Source: Kineosporiaceae bacterium | Lineage (GTDB): Bacteria > Actinomycetota > Actinomycetes > Actinomycetales > Kineosporiaceae | Direction: 5' to 3' | Assembly: GCA_016713225.1 (NCBI GenBank) | Contig: JADJPO010000001.1 | Coordinates: 248,001 to 312,000, forward strand | Length of the DNA: 64,000 nt | In this document: piece after piece, positions 26,602-35,264 of the stretch | Numbering within the stretch: position 1 is the first letter of the stretch | How the letters are laid out: each line of letters opens with the position of its first letter | The notes under the pieces: model-generated | What the model was told of the DNA's origin: nothing | Database searches by the model: none | What the model saw: only the letters and a program-made list of their open reading frames with translations | Position numbers and translations under genes: made by a program

Positions 26602-28152
26602 TCAGGTACCGCAGAATGTTCGATACGTGGCGGTGACGTCGGTGGGGGCAGGCTCGGCGAACTCGGCGTCGTCGGAGCGTTCGGCGAACGGGTCGGCGAG
26701 AACAGCCAGCAATCGCTCGAACGGGGCCAGGTCGTCGTGCTCCACCGCTGCGGTCAGCGCCGCCTCGACGCGGTGGTTGCGGGGGATGTAGATCGGATTC
26801 GCCCGGCGCATCGCATCCAGGTCGACCTCGCGCCCCTCATCAGTGGATCCGTTGCGCTGCAACCGTTCACGCCAGCGCTCCAGCCACTGGTCCAGGTCGG
26901 CCACACCGTCCGGGCCGAACCGATCGCGCAGCCGTTGGGCGTCGTCCGTCGTGGCAAGATCGACCAGGCCACGCCAGCCGAGGGTGAAGTCGACCTCGTG
27001 TCGGCGCAGTAGCTCGAGGTAGTCCTCGCCGAGGGCCCGATCGGCGACAACGTTCGCGTCGCCGGCACCCTCCGAGGTCGCGTCGATGCCGAGCTTGCGC
27101 CGCAGCACGGCGGTCCAGTGATGGGCGTAGCGCACGTCGACGTCGTCGAGGGCCGCGAGCAGCTGCGGCACCACCACGTCGCGATCATCGCCGATCAGCG
27201 GGCCGAGGGTCTCGGCGAACCGGGTCAGGTTCCACCCCGCGATCGCGGGCTGATTGCCGAAGGCGTAGCGGCCGCCGTGGTCGATCGAGCTGAACGCCGC
27301 CCGGGGGTCGTAGGCCTCGACGAAGGCGCACGGCCCGAAGTCGATCGTCTCGCCGGAGACCGTCATGTTGTCGGTGTTCATCACGCCGTGGATGAACCCG
27401 ACGCCCATCCACCGGGCGATCAGCGCGGTCTGCCGATCGATCACGCCGCGCAACAGCGCGAGGTAGCGCTCGGCGTCCGGTTCGATCGCGGCGAGCTCGG
27501 GGTAGTGCCGCGCGATCGCGTACTCGGCCAGCCGCCGCAGCAGGCCGTGGTCACGGCGCGCGGCGAACTCGAAGGTGCCCACCCGTAGGTGCGAGGCCGC
27601 CACCCGGGTCAGGACGGCGCCCGGCAGCACCCGCTCGCGCTGCACTGTCTCGCCGGTGGCGACGGCGGCCAGCACCCGGGTGGTCGGGATGCCCAGGGCG
27701 TGCATCGCCTCGCCCATCAGGTACTCGCGCAGCACTGGCCCGAGGGCGGCCTTGCCGTCGCCGCCGCGTGAGAACGGGGTGCGGCCCGAGCCCTTGAAGG
27801 CCAGGTCGCGACGCACGCCGTGGACGTCGTCCAGCTCGCCCAGCAGCACCGCGCGGCCGTCACCGAGCAGCGGGCTGAAGCTGCCGAACTGGTGGCCGGA
27901 GTATGCCTGCGCGATCGGCTGGGCGCCGTCCGGCACGGTCGAACCGCTGAGCATCGCGAGGGCCTCGGGGGTCTCGATCCAGCCGTCCGGCAGCCCGAGC
28001 TCGGCCGCCAGGGCATGGTTCAGCCGGACGGCGCGTGGGTGCGGGGGCGCGCTGGGCGCCCACGCGACGTACGCGCCGTCCAGCTCACGGGCGTAGCTGT
28101 TGTCGAACTGCGGGACCCCAGCCGGGCCCGGTGCCGTCGCGGTCTGCGTCAC
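26602..28152 (-). CDS. selO: SelO-family protein adenylyltransferase
   Basis: 516-residue pseudokinase-fold AMP transferase. Marks are FDNSYARELDGAYVAW, AYSGHQFGSFSPLLGDGR, FKGSGRTPFSRGGDGK with the conserved lysine, GVMNTDNMTVSGETIDFGPCAF, and the C-terminal FCGT. SelO AMPylates proteins on Ser/Thr/Tyr and is linked to redox homeostasis; eukaryotic forms carry selenocysteine near the C-terminus, here Cys. It starts 6 bp after the MsrB gene, so both are co-transcribed on the minus strand. Close pairing with MsrB agrees with a redox role. A tandem repeat and palindrome follow the stop. Confidence 0.93.
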   Translation of the reverse strand: MTQTATAPGPAGVPQFDNSYARELDGAYVAWAPSAPPHPRAVRLNHALAAELGLPDGWIETPEALAMLSGSTVPDGAQPIAQAYSGHQFGSFSPLLGDGRAVLLGELDDVHGVRRDLAFKGSGRTPFSRGGDGKAALGPVLREYLMGEAMHALGIPTTRVLAAVATGETVQRERVLPGAVLTRVAASHLRVGTFEFAARRDHGLLRRLAEYAIARHYPELAAIEPDAERYLALLRGVIDRQTALIARWMGVGFIHGVMNTDNMTVSGETIDFGPCAFVEAYDPRAAFSSIDHGGRYAFGNQPAIAGWNLTRFAETLGPLIGDDRDVVVPQLLAALDDVDVRYAHHWTAVLRRKLGIDATSEGAGDANVVADRALGEDYLELLRRHEVDFTLGWRGLVDLATTDDAQRLRDRFGPDGVADLDQWLERWRERLQRNGSTDEGREVDLDAMRRANPIYIPRNHRVEAALTAAVEHDDLAPFERLLAVLADPFAERSDDAEFAEPAPTDVTATYRTFCGT

Positions 28153-28158
28153 GCCGGC

Positions 28159-28644
28159 TCAGTGCACCTTCTGCAGTGAGACGGCGTTGATGCAGTAGCG
28201 CAGGCCCGACGGTTCGGGGCCATCGGGGAAGACGTGCCCGAGGTGGGCGTCGCACACGTTGCAGACCGTCTCGACTCGCTGCATGCCGTGGCTGGTGTCG
28301 AGGTTGTAGGCCACGACGTCCGGGGCGACCGCCTGGGTGAAGCTCGGCCAGCCGGTGCCGCTCTCGAACTTGGTCGAGGAGTCGAACAGCTCGGTGCCGC
28401 AGCACACGCACTGGTAGAGGCCGGCGGTGAACAGGGAGCACAGGTCGGAGCTGAACGGCATCTCGGTGCCCGCCGATCGGGCCACGCGGTACTGCTCGCG
28501 GCTCAGCACCTCACGCCACTGCTGCGGGGTGCGCTCGTCACGGCGCGGTGGGGTCGGGTTGCCCTCGCGGGCCAGGCGCAGCACGCCGGGCCAGGTCAGG
28601 GTCTGGTCGGTGGGGGTCTGGGTGCTGGGGGTCTGCTCGCTCAC
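28159..28644 (-). CDS. msrB: Peptide methionine (R)-S-oxide reductase
   Basis: 161 residues. Zinc-binding pairs CVCCGTELF and CNVCDAHLGHVF, and the catalytic cysteine in RYCINAVSL, are in order, so this is an active-looking MsrB. It reduces methionine-R-sulfoxide in proteins in the cytoplasm. The first 30 residues are a Thr/Gln-rich stretch. It is the first gene of the msrB-selO operon; the 6-bp gap shows tight coupling. Regulatory sites are not obvious upstream; the gene after it in reverse is the receptor kinase. Confidence 0.93.
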   Translation of the reverse strand: MSEQTPSTQTPTDQTLTWPGVLRLAREGNPTPPRRDERTPQQWREVLSREQYRVARSAGTEMPFSSDLCSLFTAGLYQCVCCGTELFDSSTKFESGTGWPSFTQAVAPDVVAYNLDTSHGMQRVETVCNVCDAHLGHVFPDGPEPSGLRYCINAVSLQKVH

Positions 28645-28694
28645 ACCCGGTCAAACTCGGACGGCGCCGCGCTTGTTCCGCCTCGAGTGCCGGG

Positions 28695-30899
28695 TCAGCT
28701 CGCGGGGCCGGCCAGCTTCACCGTGGGACTGACCTCGGTTCGGACGCTGGAGGGCTGAATGTCCATGGAGCATCGCCGCACACCCTGATAGGTGTACCCG
28801 GGTTTGCCCGAGAACACGGTCGACCCCGACCCGATCCCGATGGTGCGCTTCGCGGGCGCCGAGGCATCGCTGCTGGCGACCTCGAAGCTGCAGGTGAGGT
28901 CGTTCGGGTTGCCGTTCGAGCGGACCGCGGGCCACTTCATGGTGACCGTGGTGCCGGACACGGCGGCGGTGACCCCGGACAGGTCCGGCCAGCCGTAGGG
29001 GACGAAACTCACGGCCGCGGAGGTGGCGCACTTGCCGAGGGAGTTGCAGACCTCGGCGGTGAATCGATACTGCGTCGCGTTCGACAATCCGGTGACCGTC
29101 GTGGTGTAGCTGGTGACCCCGGCGCTCGGGGTGACGGGTTGGCTGCCGCCGTAGGTGATCGTGATCGAGGTGATCGTGCCCGAGGGGGTCGACACCGATG
29201 AGACCCGCAGCGGTGCAATGCCGTCGGACACCATGCGCGAGGCCACCGTGGCCTGGTTCACCTCGAGTACCGGCGTGGCGGGAGCCGGGGTCGCCGCGGG
29301 ATCCACCTTCGGTGCCGGCACCGCTGCGGCGGGTTTGGTCGTGACGACCGGGGCAGTGACCTTGGTGGAGGTCGGCGCGGCGGGCTCGACCGGGATCACC
29401 GGAGCAGGTTGCTGCACGATCACCGTCTGCCCGCCGCCGGCCGGCGCGACAGGGACGGCGCCGGCCGAGGTCGTGACGGCAGTGCTCGCCGTCGCGGTCG
29501 CGGGCGACGCGCTGCGGGTCGTCGACCCGGTGGGCGCCGAGGCCGCCACCGTGGTGGTGCGCAGCGTGCGCGGCGTCCGGTTGACGGCCCAGATGATGCC
29601 GCCGGTGACGGCCAGGACGGCGGTCGCGCCCGAGGCCACCAGAGCCAGGCGCCGTGACCGCGTCGGGGGCTCGGGGTCGGTGAGGCCGCTGCCCCTGCCG
29701 CTGCCGATGCCGATGCCGATGTTCGGGTTCGGGTGCGGGTTCGGGGTGGCCTGGCCCGGCGCGATCCGCACGATGCGGGCGATCTCGGTGGGGGCTTCGG
29801 CCGGGTCCGGTACGGCGGGTGCGGCCGGTACGGCGGGTGCGGGGGAGGGGCTCGGGGGCCGGGCCGGGGTTGGAGGCGCCGCGACGGACGCTGGAAGCGG
29901 CCAGATGCCCTGAGCGGCCGGTGGCGTGGCCGGCCGCTTCGGCATCGTCACACCACCGGGCATCGTCGGTGAGGAGTCGGTCGCGGGCAACGGCGCCGTC
30001 CTCACCGGGAACGGGCCGGTGCCGGTCAGTCCGGGGGCGAGTCGTCGGAGCTCGGCGGCGATCCGGGTGGTCGTGGGACGTGCGTCGGGTGCCTTCGCCA
30101 GCATCTGGTCGAGCAGTGTCCAGAGCGCGTCCGGCAGGTTGGCCGGCCGGGGGGCGGGGTCGTCGTTGTGCGCCCGGATCAGAGCGTGAGCGTTGTCGCC
30201 GAGGAAGGGTGCGCGCCCGGTCAGCAGCTCGTAGAGCATCACCCCCAGCGCATAGACGTCGGTCGCGGCCGTGGCCGGGTGCCCCCGGGTCACCTCGGGG
30301 GCCAGGTAGCCAGGGGTACCGATCAGGGACGTGACTCGGGTGAGGGTGCCGGACAGCAGCCGGGAGACCCCGAAGTCGGTGAGGCGAACACCGATGGTGC
30401 CGTCGGAGGCCTTCTGACAGAGCACGTTGCCGGGCTTGAGGTCGCGGTGCACCACCCCGGCCGCATGGACGGCGGTCAGCGCCTCGGCGAGCTGGGCGGA
30501 CAACTCGGCGGCCAGTTCCGGTGGGCACGGGCGCGGGACGGCGGTGGTGAGGCTGCCGCCGTCCACGTAGTCCATGACGATGGCGAGGTCGTCGCCGTCC
30601 AGGATCAGGTCGTGGACGGTGACCACGTGCGGGTGCGTGATGGTGCGCAGCAGCTGGCGTTCCTGAACGAAGCGGGCCACGAGCTCGGGATCCTCGGCGA
30701 GGTCGTCGCGCAGCAGTTTGATCGCCAGGTTCGGCTCGCCGTCGCGGATGCGTCCGCGGTAGACCCGGCCCATGGCCCCGCGCCCGATCACCTCGCCCAG
30801 CAGATATCGAGCACCGAGTGGTCGCTCCGGCCGCGCGGCGGACGTGGGCTCGGAAACGGGTTCAGAAATGGGCTCGGGTGTGGCGTCCTTGGTGCTCAT
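28695..30899 (-). CDS. Receptor-type Ser/Thr protein kinase with extracellular FN3-like region
   Basis: 734 residues. Kinase domain about 30-290: GRGAMGRVYRG, lysine in LAIKLL, VVHRDLKPGNVL, LTDFGVSRLL, LAPEVTRG. A Pro-rich juxtamembrane region follows, then one transmembrane helix (about 410-430). The exported part (about 440-734) is Thr/Pro-rich, then beta-rich with a fibronectin type III-like segment around YTTTVTGLSNATQYRFTAEVCN and a second WP-containing repeat. PASTA repeats are absent. ATG 30899 is preceded by AGGGGGAT. The extracellular ligand is unknown. Confidence 0.9.
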   Translation of the reverse strand: MSTKDATPEPISEPVSEPTSAARPERPLGARYLLGEVIGRGAMGRVYRGRIRDGEPNLAIKLLRDDLAEDPELVARFVQERQLLRTITHPHVVTVHDLILDGDDLAIVMDYVDGGSLTTAVPRPCPPELAAELSAQLAEALTAVHAAGVVHRDLKPGNVLCQKASDGTIGVRLTDFGVSRLLSGTLTRVTSLIGTPGYLAPEVTRGHPATAATDVYALGVMLYELLTGRAPFLGDNAHALIRAHNDDPAPRPANLPDALWTLLDQMLAKAPDARPTTTRIAAELRRLAPGLTGTGPFPVRTAPLPATDSSPTMPGGVTMPKRPATPPAAQGIWPLPASVAAPPTPARPPSPSPAPAVPAAPAVPDPAEAPTEIARIVRIAPGQATPNPHPNPNIGIGIGSGRGSGLTDPEPPTRSRRLALVASGATAVLAVTGGIIWAVNRTPRTLRTTTVAASAPTGSTTRSASPATATASTAVTTSAGAVPVAPAGGGQTVIVQQPAPVIPVEPAAPTSTKVTAPVVTTKPAAAVPAPKVDPAATPAPATPVLEVNQATVASRMVSDGIAPLRVSSVSTPSGTITSITITYGGSQPVTPSAGVTSYTTTVTGLSNATQYRFTAEVCNSLGKCATSAAVSFVPYGWPDLSGVTAAVSGTTVTMKWPAVRSNGNPNDLTCSFEVASSDASAPAKRTIGIGSGSTVFSGKPGYTYQGVRRCSMDIQPSSVRTEVSPTVKLAGPAS

Positions 30900-31035
30900 G
30901 CATCCCCCTGCACTGTGGGGAATGGGTGCCGAATTCGCCGGCATTCCCCGAGATGCACCGTAGTTGATCCGTCGGTCGTGAATCGTCAGGTTTTGGAATT
31001 GGTCTCCCGCGGCGGCGCCGCGCGATGATGGCCGC

Positions 31036-31254
31036 GTGACGGACGTGCAGATCAATGGTGACGCGATACGGCTGGGCCAATTCCTGAAACTGGCGGACGT
31101 CGTCCAGGCCGGAGCCGAGGTCAAGGAGCTGTTGGCGGACGACGTGGTGCTGGTGAACGACCAGCCCGAGGATCGGCGGGGTCGCCAACTCGTCCCGGGC
31201 GATGTGGTCGCGGTGCGGGGCCAGGTGTTACGCGTGACTCGGGCCGCTGTGTAG
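31036..31254 (+). CDS. S4-domain RNA-binding protein (YbcJ/YlmH-like small form)
   Basis: 72 residues, essentially one S4 RNA-binding domain: LGQFLKLADVVQAGAEVKEL, then VLVNDQPEDRRGRQLVPGD. GTG 31036 is the start. Such small S4 proteins bind structured RNA such as tRNA or rRNA. The gene is divergent from the kinase and convergent with the secreted protein gene, with a hairpin (31262-31296) between. Confidence 0.88.
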   Translation: MTDVQINGDAIRLGQFLKLADVVQAGAEVKELLADDVVLVNDQPEDRRGRQLVPGDVVAVRGQVLRVTRAAV

Positions 31255-31261
31255 GCACGCG

Positions 31262-31296
31262 GCCCGACGGCGGTGGGTGACCACCCGCCGTCGGGC
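31262..31296. terminator. Bidirectional hairpin terminator
   Basis: GCCCGACGGCGG (31262-31273) pairs with CCGCCGTCGGGC (31285-31296), extended inside by TGG/CCA with one bulge. It lies between the plus S4 gene and the minus secreted protein gene. Confidence 0.75.
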
Positions 31297-31304
31297 GGCG
31301 GATG

Positions 31305-32069
31305 TCAGGGACGTCCGTTGGCCGTCGAGCAGCTGAGGACGCCGTCGACGTAGGTGTAGCCGCCGTCACCGGCCACGTCGGTGATCGTGAAGTCGACCGC
31401 GTGTCCGCTCAGAGTGGCGTTCAGCGAGGCGGTGCCCACCGCCGTCACCGACCCGACCTGCAGATCGGCCGTCTCCTGAACGATGTTCAACGATCCGACG
31501 TTGCCGGCGGCGCCGTCCTTGGCGAGCTGGAACGTGCCGGACCGGCAGCTGGTGGCATCGAGGTGGAGGAATCGATAGGGGCCGGGGTAGTCGTACCTTG
31601 CGACCCAGCGGAACAAAGTGCCGTTGATCGGCACGGTTGCGGTGGTGTCGCGCATGATCGTGCTCAACGGAACCTTGGCGTAACTGCGCAGCACATGCGC
31701 CGACGAGGCGACCACCTTGCGCTTCGCGTTCAGCACCACGATGCGGTACGAGTACGTCCCCCGAATCGGCGCCTTGGTGGTGGTGGATCCCTTGAGCGTG
31801 CGCAGGTAGACCACGTTCATCCAGCGGTTGGCTGTGCCGGTGGTCCGCTGCAGGAGCAGGCGGGCACCGCGCGGCGTTCCCGTGGCCGACCAGACGACGC
31901 GCACGGTGGCGCCCTGATCGACCTGACTGTTCGAGAAGTACCACCCGACACGGGGTTTGGCGATGGCCGCCTCGGCGCTCGGACTGAAGGCCAGCGGTAC
32001 GGCAGCCAGTGCCAGCACAACCGTAATTCGGCTCAGCCATGCCCTGATGGTGCGCATGCCGAATGTCAT
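31305..32069 (-). CDS. Secreted protein of unknown function
   Basis: 254 residues from ATG 32069, preceded by GAGGAGGGG. A signal peptide (MRTIRAWLSRITVVLALAAV, cleavage after AEAA) predicts export. The mature part is beta-rich: TVRVVWSATGTPRGARLLLQ and later SYRIVVLNAKRK resemble Ig-like or fibronectin-like strands, ending in a Ser/Cys segment. Two cysteines near the C-terminal half (TSCRSG, LSCSTANG) could form a disulfide. I cannot name a family. It is monocistronic and convergent with the S4 gene. Confidence 0.72.
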   Translation of the reverse strand: MTFGMRTIRAWLSRITVVLALAAVPLAFSPSAEAAIAKPRVGWYFSNSQVDQGATVRVVWSATGTPRGARLLLQRTTGTANRWMNVVYLRTLKGSTTTKAPIRGTYSYRIVVLNAKRKVVASSAHVLRSYAKVPLSTIMRDTTATVPINGTLFRWVARYDYPGPYRFLHLDATSCRSGTFQLAKDGAAGNVGSLNIVQETADLQVGSVTAVGTASLNATLSGHAVDFTITDVAGDGGYTYVDGVLSCSTANGRP

Positions 32070-32235
32070 GGAAATGTCCCCTCCTCGGAGAAAAGCGACC
32101 TCGATACCGAATGACCCGGTCGAGCACCGCGGGGAGGGCGCCGCAGTGCCTGTCAATGGTCGATCTGCGTCCTTCCTACACCCGTGCCGGTTCTCGTCGC
32201 TCGGCAATCCGGACATCTCACCGGGCGTCCGCGGG

Positions 32236-32832
32236 TCACGCCCTGGCGTCCTGTTCGGATCGCAGGGTGCTGATCAACCACCAGGTCAATCCGGCGGCCA
32301 GGGTGCCGGCGGCCAGCATCCCGAGCAGTTCGACGGCCATGGACGACGCCGCCTCGAGGTTGCCGGCGAAGTAGTAACCGACCCCGAGGTACAGCGTGAC
32401 CCAGACCAGTTCGCCGAGCACGCCCCAGACGGTGAAGACGAGCCACGGCTGGTTGGCGGCTCCGGCAGCAAAGTTGACGTACGGCCCGAGCGCCGAGACC
32501 AGCCACCGCGAGAGGAACACCGCCGCGCCGCCGCGCCGCTCGAGCAGGTCTTTCGCCCTGGCCAGTGGTGCTGCACGAGAAGCCAATCGCTGGGCGAGGG
32601 CGCCGCCGCCTCGCCGCGCCATCAGGTACCCGGTCTGGTCACCGGAGATGGCACCGGCCAGGGCTGCGGCTGCTGCGGCCGCGAGCGACAACTCACCGAC
32701 GGCGGCGAAGCCTCCCGCGGCGATCATCAGGATGGAGCAGGGAACCGGAAGCGCGAGTGCTGACAAGAACGTCACCCCCGCCAGCAGCCACGCGCCGTAG
32801 GTGGGCACCAGCGCCAGCAGCCACTCGGTCAT
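32236..32832 (-). CDS. DedA-family membrane protein
   Basis: 198 residues with five to six hydrophobic segments and the DedA/VTT core: GDQTGYLMARRGGG, then FLSRWLVSALGPYVNFAAG with the conserved arginine and proline. DedA proteins are undecaprenyl-phosphate or PE flippase-type membrane proteins important for envelope integrity. The start overlaps the stop of the upstream small membrane protein by 4 bp, so the two are translationally coupled. Confidence 0.9.
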   Translation of the reverse strand: MTEWLLALVPTYGAWLLAGVTFLSALALPVPCSILMIAAGGFAAVGELSLAAAAAAALAGAISGDQTGYLMARRGGGALAQRLASRAAPLARAKDLLERRGGAAVFLSRWLVSALGPYVNFAAGAANQPWLVFTVWGVLGELVWVTLYLGVGYYFAGNLEAASSMAVELLGMLAAGTLAAGLTWWLISTLRSEQDARA

Positions 32833-33179
32833 CGATCCGCTGACTTCACGGTGGTGAGCGCGACCTCAACCTGCCTGATGACCGTGCCCACGGGGATGCC
32901 GCGCTGGTCGGCGATCTCCTGCAAGGTCAATGGATGACCGGACGGCATCGGCAGGCCGGCCACCTCGTCGATGGCCCTCGGATCGACACCCCAACTGTGG
33001 CCGACGTACCCAACGGTCATCCACGGCTTGATCTGCTCCTGCCGGTGATGCGACCAGTAGACGGCTCCCGCGACGAGCCGCACCGCAAACAGGACGGCGA
33101 GCAGTGATGTCACGGCAACGGCGAGCACCAGCCGAGGATGCCGTCGATAGACCGTGGCGAGGCCGGCGAAGGCACTCAT
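32829..33179 (-). CDS. Small membrane protein of the DedA operon
   Basis: 116 residues with one transmembrane helix (about 17-39, VLAVAVTSLLAVLFAVRL) preceded by basic residues, so the N-terminus is likely inside. The rest (about 45-116) would be outside: WSHHRQEQIKPWMTVGYVGHSWG and then a segment ending PVGTVIRQVEVALTTVK. No family is recognised. Its 4-bp overlap with the DedA gene suggests a partner or accessory subunit. Confidence 0.7.
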   Translation of the reverse strand: MSAFAGLATVYRRHPRLVLAVAVTSLLAVLFAVRLVAGAVYWSHHRQEQIKPWMTVGYVGHSWGVDPRAIDEVAGLPMPSGHPLTLQEIADQRGIPVGTVIRQVEVALTTVKSADR

Positions 33180-33400
33180 GGCCTGATGTCCACCTCGTTC
33201 ATGTCACCTCTCACCGGGACTCGACGACCGCGCCGGATGCGGATGGATCGGATTTGCCCGCCACCTCGCCGGGCGTCGTCCTGGTCTCGAATGTAGCCGG
33301 GCACGACCGCAGCGGCTCGTCAGGCCACGTGCCGTCGTCCATGATCGTCGTGAGGTCGCAGTCTGCTCCGCCTGAACCGGTGCAGACTGCGATCCAACGG
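33180..33400. other. Gene-free stretch with palindromic element copy B
   Basis: No supported gene lies here. A palindrome (about 33340-33408) has arms related to the element at 26417-26487: read on the minus strand it shows GATCACCGTTGGATCGCAG, then a GC-rich centre, then CTGCGA and CGATCATGG. The left part (33180-33338) has no obvious structure. A minus-strand 85-codon frame covers the region but shows no coding signature. Confidence 0.6.
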
Positions 33401-33403
33401 TGA

Positions 33404-33547
33404 TCTTCGACTGGACGGTGGGTCAGCCAACCCCACATGCTGCTGGTGTTCTCGCGCCACGGTCTCACGGCTGCTCTGAACGAGGAGGCCTCGAGGCGCA
33501 GCGGCGTCCAGCTGGTGGATCTGCAGCGCCTGCACTCCGGCGAGTGA
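33404..33547 (+). pseudogene. Remnant of a DEXX-box/DUF234-type ATPase C-terminus
   Basis: In frame from 33404 to the TGA at 33545-33547 the translation runs through PHMLLVFSRHGLTAAL and ends VQLVDLQRLHSGE. This matches the C-terminal strand-helix end typical of archaeal-type AAA ATPases (LFSRxGF, then VxLVDLxxL). The remnant begins directly after a dispersed palindromic element, with an in-frame stop at 33401-33403. Without the rest of the gene it is non-functional. Confidence is moderate because only about 45 residues support it. Confidence 0.4.
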
Positions 33548-33599
33548 CGCGGGAGGCCTGAAGGGCCGAGCTCCTCGTGAACTCAGGTATCAGAACGAC

Positions 33600-33625
33600 C
33601 ATGACCTGCCTCTGTGAAGGTCATG
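33600..33625 (+). promoter_or_regulatory. Inverted repeat overlapping the CotH start codon
   Basis: CATGACCT (33600-33607) and AGGTCATG (33618-33625) form a perfect 8-bp inverted repeat with a 10-nt centre; the right arm contains the ATG and its AAGG ribosome-binding bases. It could be an operator or an RNA hairpin that hides the start. Confidence 0.4.
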
Positions 33626-35227
33626 ACGCTCCAGGACCTGTGCAACGCCTTCTACGCCGTCGACAACGTCGTCACCGTGCGGATCACCATGGCACCCGCC
33701 GACTGGGACGCGTTGAAGGCCGCTGAACCGCACGGTGGCTTCTGCAACTTCCAGTTCACCGGTGAGCGCTTCGACTGGTTCCACGCCACCTCGGTCGAGA
33801 TCTCGGGCACCGCCCTGCCCGGTGGCCCGCAGTCCTTCGTCGACGTCGGCATCTCGAAAAAGTCGTTCTGTGGCTCGTTCAGCAAGACCAAACCCTCACT
33901 GCGGCTGAACTTCTCGCGGTTCACCGACCACGAGGACGCCATCGAGGCCCTGATCGGCACCCAGTACGTCACGCTGCACAACAGCGTTCAGGATGCCTCC
34001 TACATCCGGCAGCCGCTGGGCTACGAACTCTTCCGGCTGGCGGGCATGCCGCACTCGCGGTGCAACATCGCCCGGGTGATCGTCAACGGTGAGGATCAGG
34101 GCACCTACGTCAACTGTGAACCGGTGCGCAAGCGGCACATCCAGAACACGTTCGGCAACGACGAGGGCAACCTCTACGAGATCGAGGCCGGTGAGGATCT
34201 GACGGAGGCCATGGTCACCGCCGGGCGCCTCACTCACCAAGGCTTCTCGGACGTCGAGGACGGCTCGGACCTGCTGCTGGCCGCCCAGCGCATCGCCGCC
34301 GGGCCGGCCGCCGCGGCCGAGGTGGTCTACCTGCCGAGTTTCCAGCGGTTCTACGCCATGGAGACCCTGCTGAAGCACTGGGACGGCTACACCAGCAACG
34401 CCAACAATGCCTACGTCTACAACGACGTGATCCCGATCGCCGCCCCGGATGTCGCGCACGTCCACCTGAAGTTCATCCCGTGGGGTCTGGATCAGATCCT
34501 GCAACCCGCGACGTCCTTCAACCTGGACGACGACAGTGTGCTCGCCCGGCTGGTGCGCCAGGACCCGACGTTGCTGGACGGCGTCCGGGCGCAGATCACC
34601 GACCTGTTGAACACCGTGTTCTCTCGCGACTCGATCGAGGGTGTGATCCTGCCGTACATCGCCCGGCTGGAGACGGCCCTGGCGATCTCGGGTGCCACCG
34701 GGCTGGCCGGCGAGCTCGAGACGGTCCGCGACCAGGTCAGGCTGGTGCGATCGGGCGGCCTGCTGCTCACGGCCATCCCGCGGGACAAGGCCCTGGCGCT
34801 GGTCGAACGCGGCACCCAGCAGTGCGCCCACGCCAGTCAGACCGAGACCATCGGCCAGCACCAGGAGGTCTACCACCACGCCCTGTCCAGCTCGCGCTCG
34901 GACCGCTGGTTCGTCCGCGACCTCGTCACCGGGCACGAGTTGGTCAACGAGAAGTTCGGCACCTTCCTGCACGCCAGCACCCAGATCCTGACCGCCGGCG
35001 GCAACCCGAATGTGTACGCCTTCCGGTTCACGCCCTCGGACGGCAACGCCTTCGTGCTGACCCCGCGGGATGTGGAGAGCCCCTTCAAACTCAGCGGCTA
35101 CCTCACCCTGCGCGCAGCGCAGTCGGGGTTGTTCGTGCGCTACAGCACCACCGATCTGACCGGTGCCGGCAACCCCCAGGTGCACCTGGCTCCGCCGGCG
35201 CAGGCCACGGTGCTGCGGCTGTACTGA
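33623..35227 (+). CDS. CotH-kinase-family protein
   Basis: 534 residues from ATG 33623 (GTG 33614 is an alternative). The CotH-like core is present: KPSLRLNFSRF, LHNSVQDASYIRQPLGYELF, ARVIVNGEDQGTYVNCEPV, GNLYEIEAGED, and LLKHWDGYTSNANNAYVY followed by FIPWGLDQI with the metal-binding Asp. CotH proteins are atypical kinases first known from spore coats. The last 125 residues (about 410-534) are beta-rich and could be a beta-trefoil. No signal peptide is present. An 8-bp inverted repeat overlaps the start region. Target unknown. Confidence 0.87.
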   Translation: MTLQDLCNAFYAVDNVVTVRITMAPADWDALKAAEPHGGFCNFQFTGERFDWFHATSVEISGTALPGGPQSFVDVGISKKSFCGSFSKTKPSLRLNFSRFTDHEDAIEALIGTQYVTLHNSVQDASYIRQPLGYELFRLAGMPHSRCNIARVIVNGEDQGTYVNCEPVRKRHIQNTFGNDEGNLYEIEAGEDLTEAMVTAGRLTHQGFSDVEDGSDLLLAAQRIAAGPAAAAEVVYLPSFQRFYAMETLLKHWDGYTSNANNAYVYNDVIPIAAPDVAHVHLKFIPWGLDQILQPATSFNLDDDSVLARLVRQDPTLLDGVRAQITDLLNTVFSRDSIEGVILPYIARLETALAISGATGLAGELETVRDQVRLVRSGGLLLTAIPRDKALALVERGTQQCAHASQTETIGQHQEVYHHALSSSRSDRWFVRDLVTGHELVNEKFGTFLHASTQILTAGGNPNVYAFRFTPSDGNAFVLTPRDVESPFKLSGYLTLRAAQSGLFVRYSTTDLTGAGNPQVHLAPPAQATVLRLY

Positions 35228-35264
35228 ACCCGCCGCGAACGCCAGGGCTCTACCCTGGGCGGTC

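Noticed and set aside
33211..33468. An 85-codon minus-strand frame over the palindromic element
   Set aside because: It is made mainly of the palindrome and its flanks, with no ribosome-binding site or family similarity. The same stretch is better explained as repeat plus pseudogene remnant.
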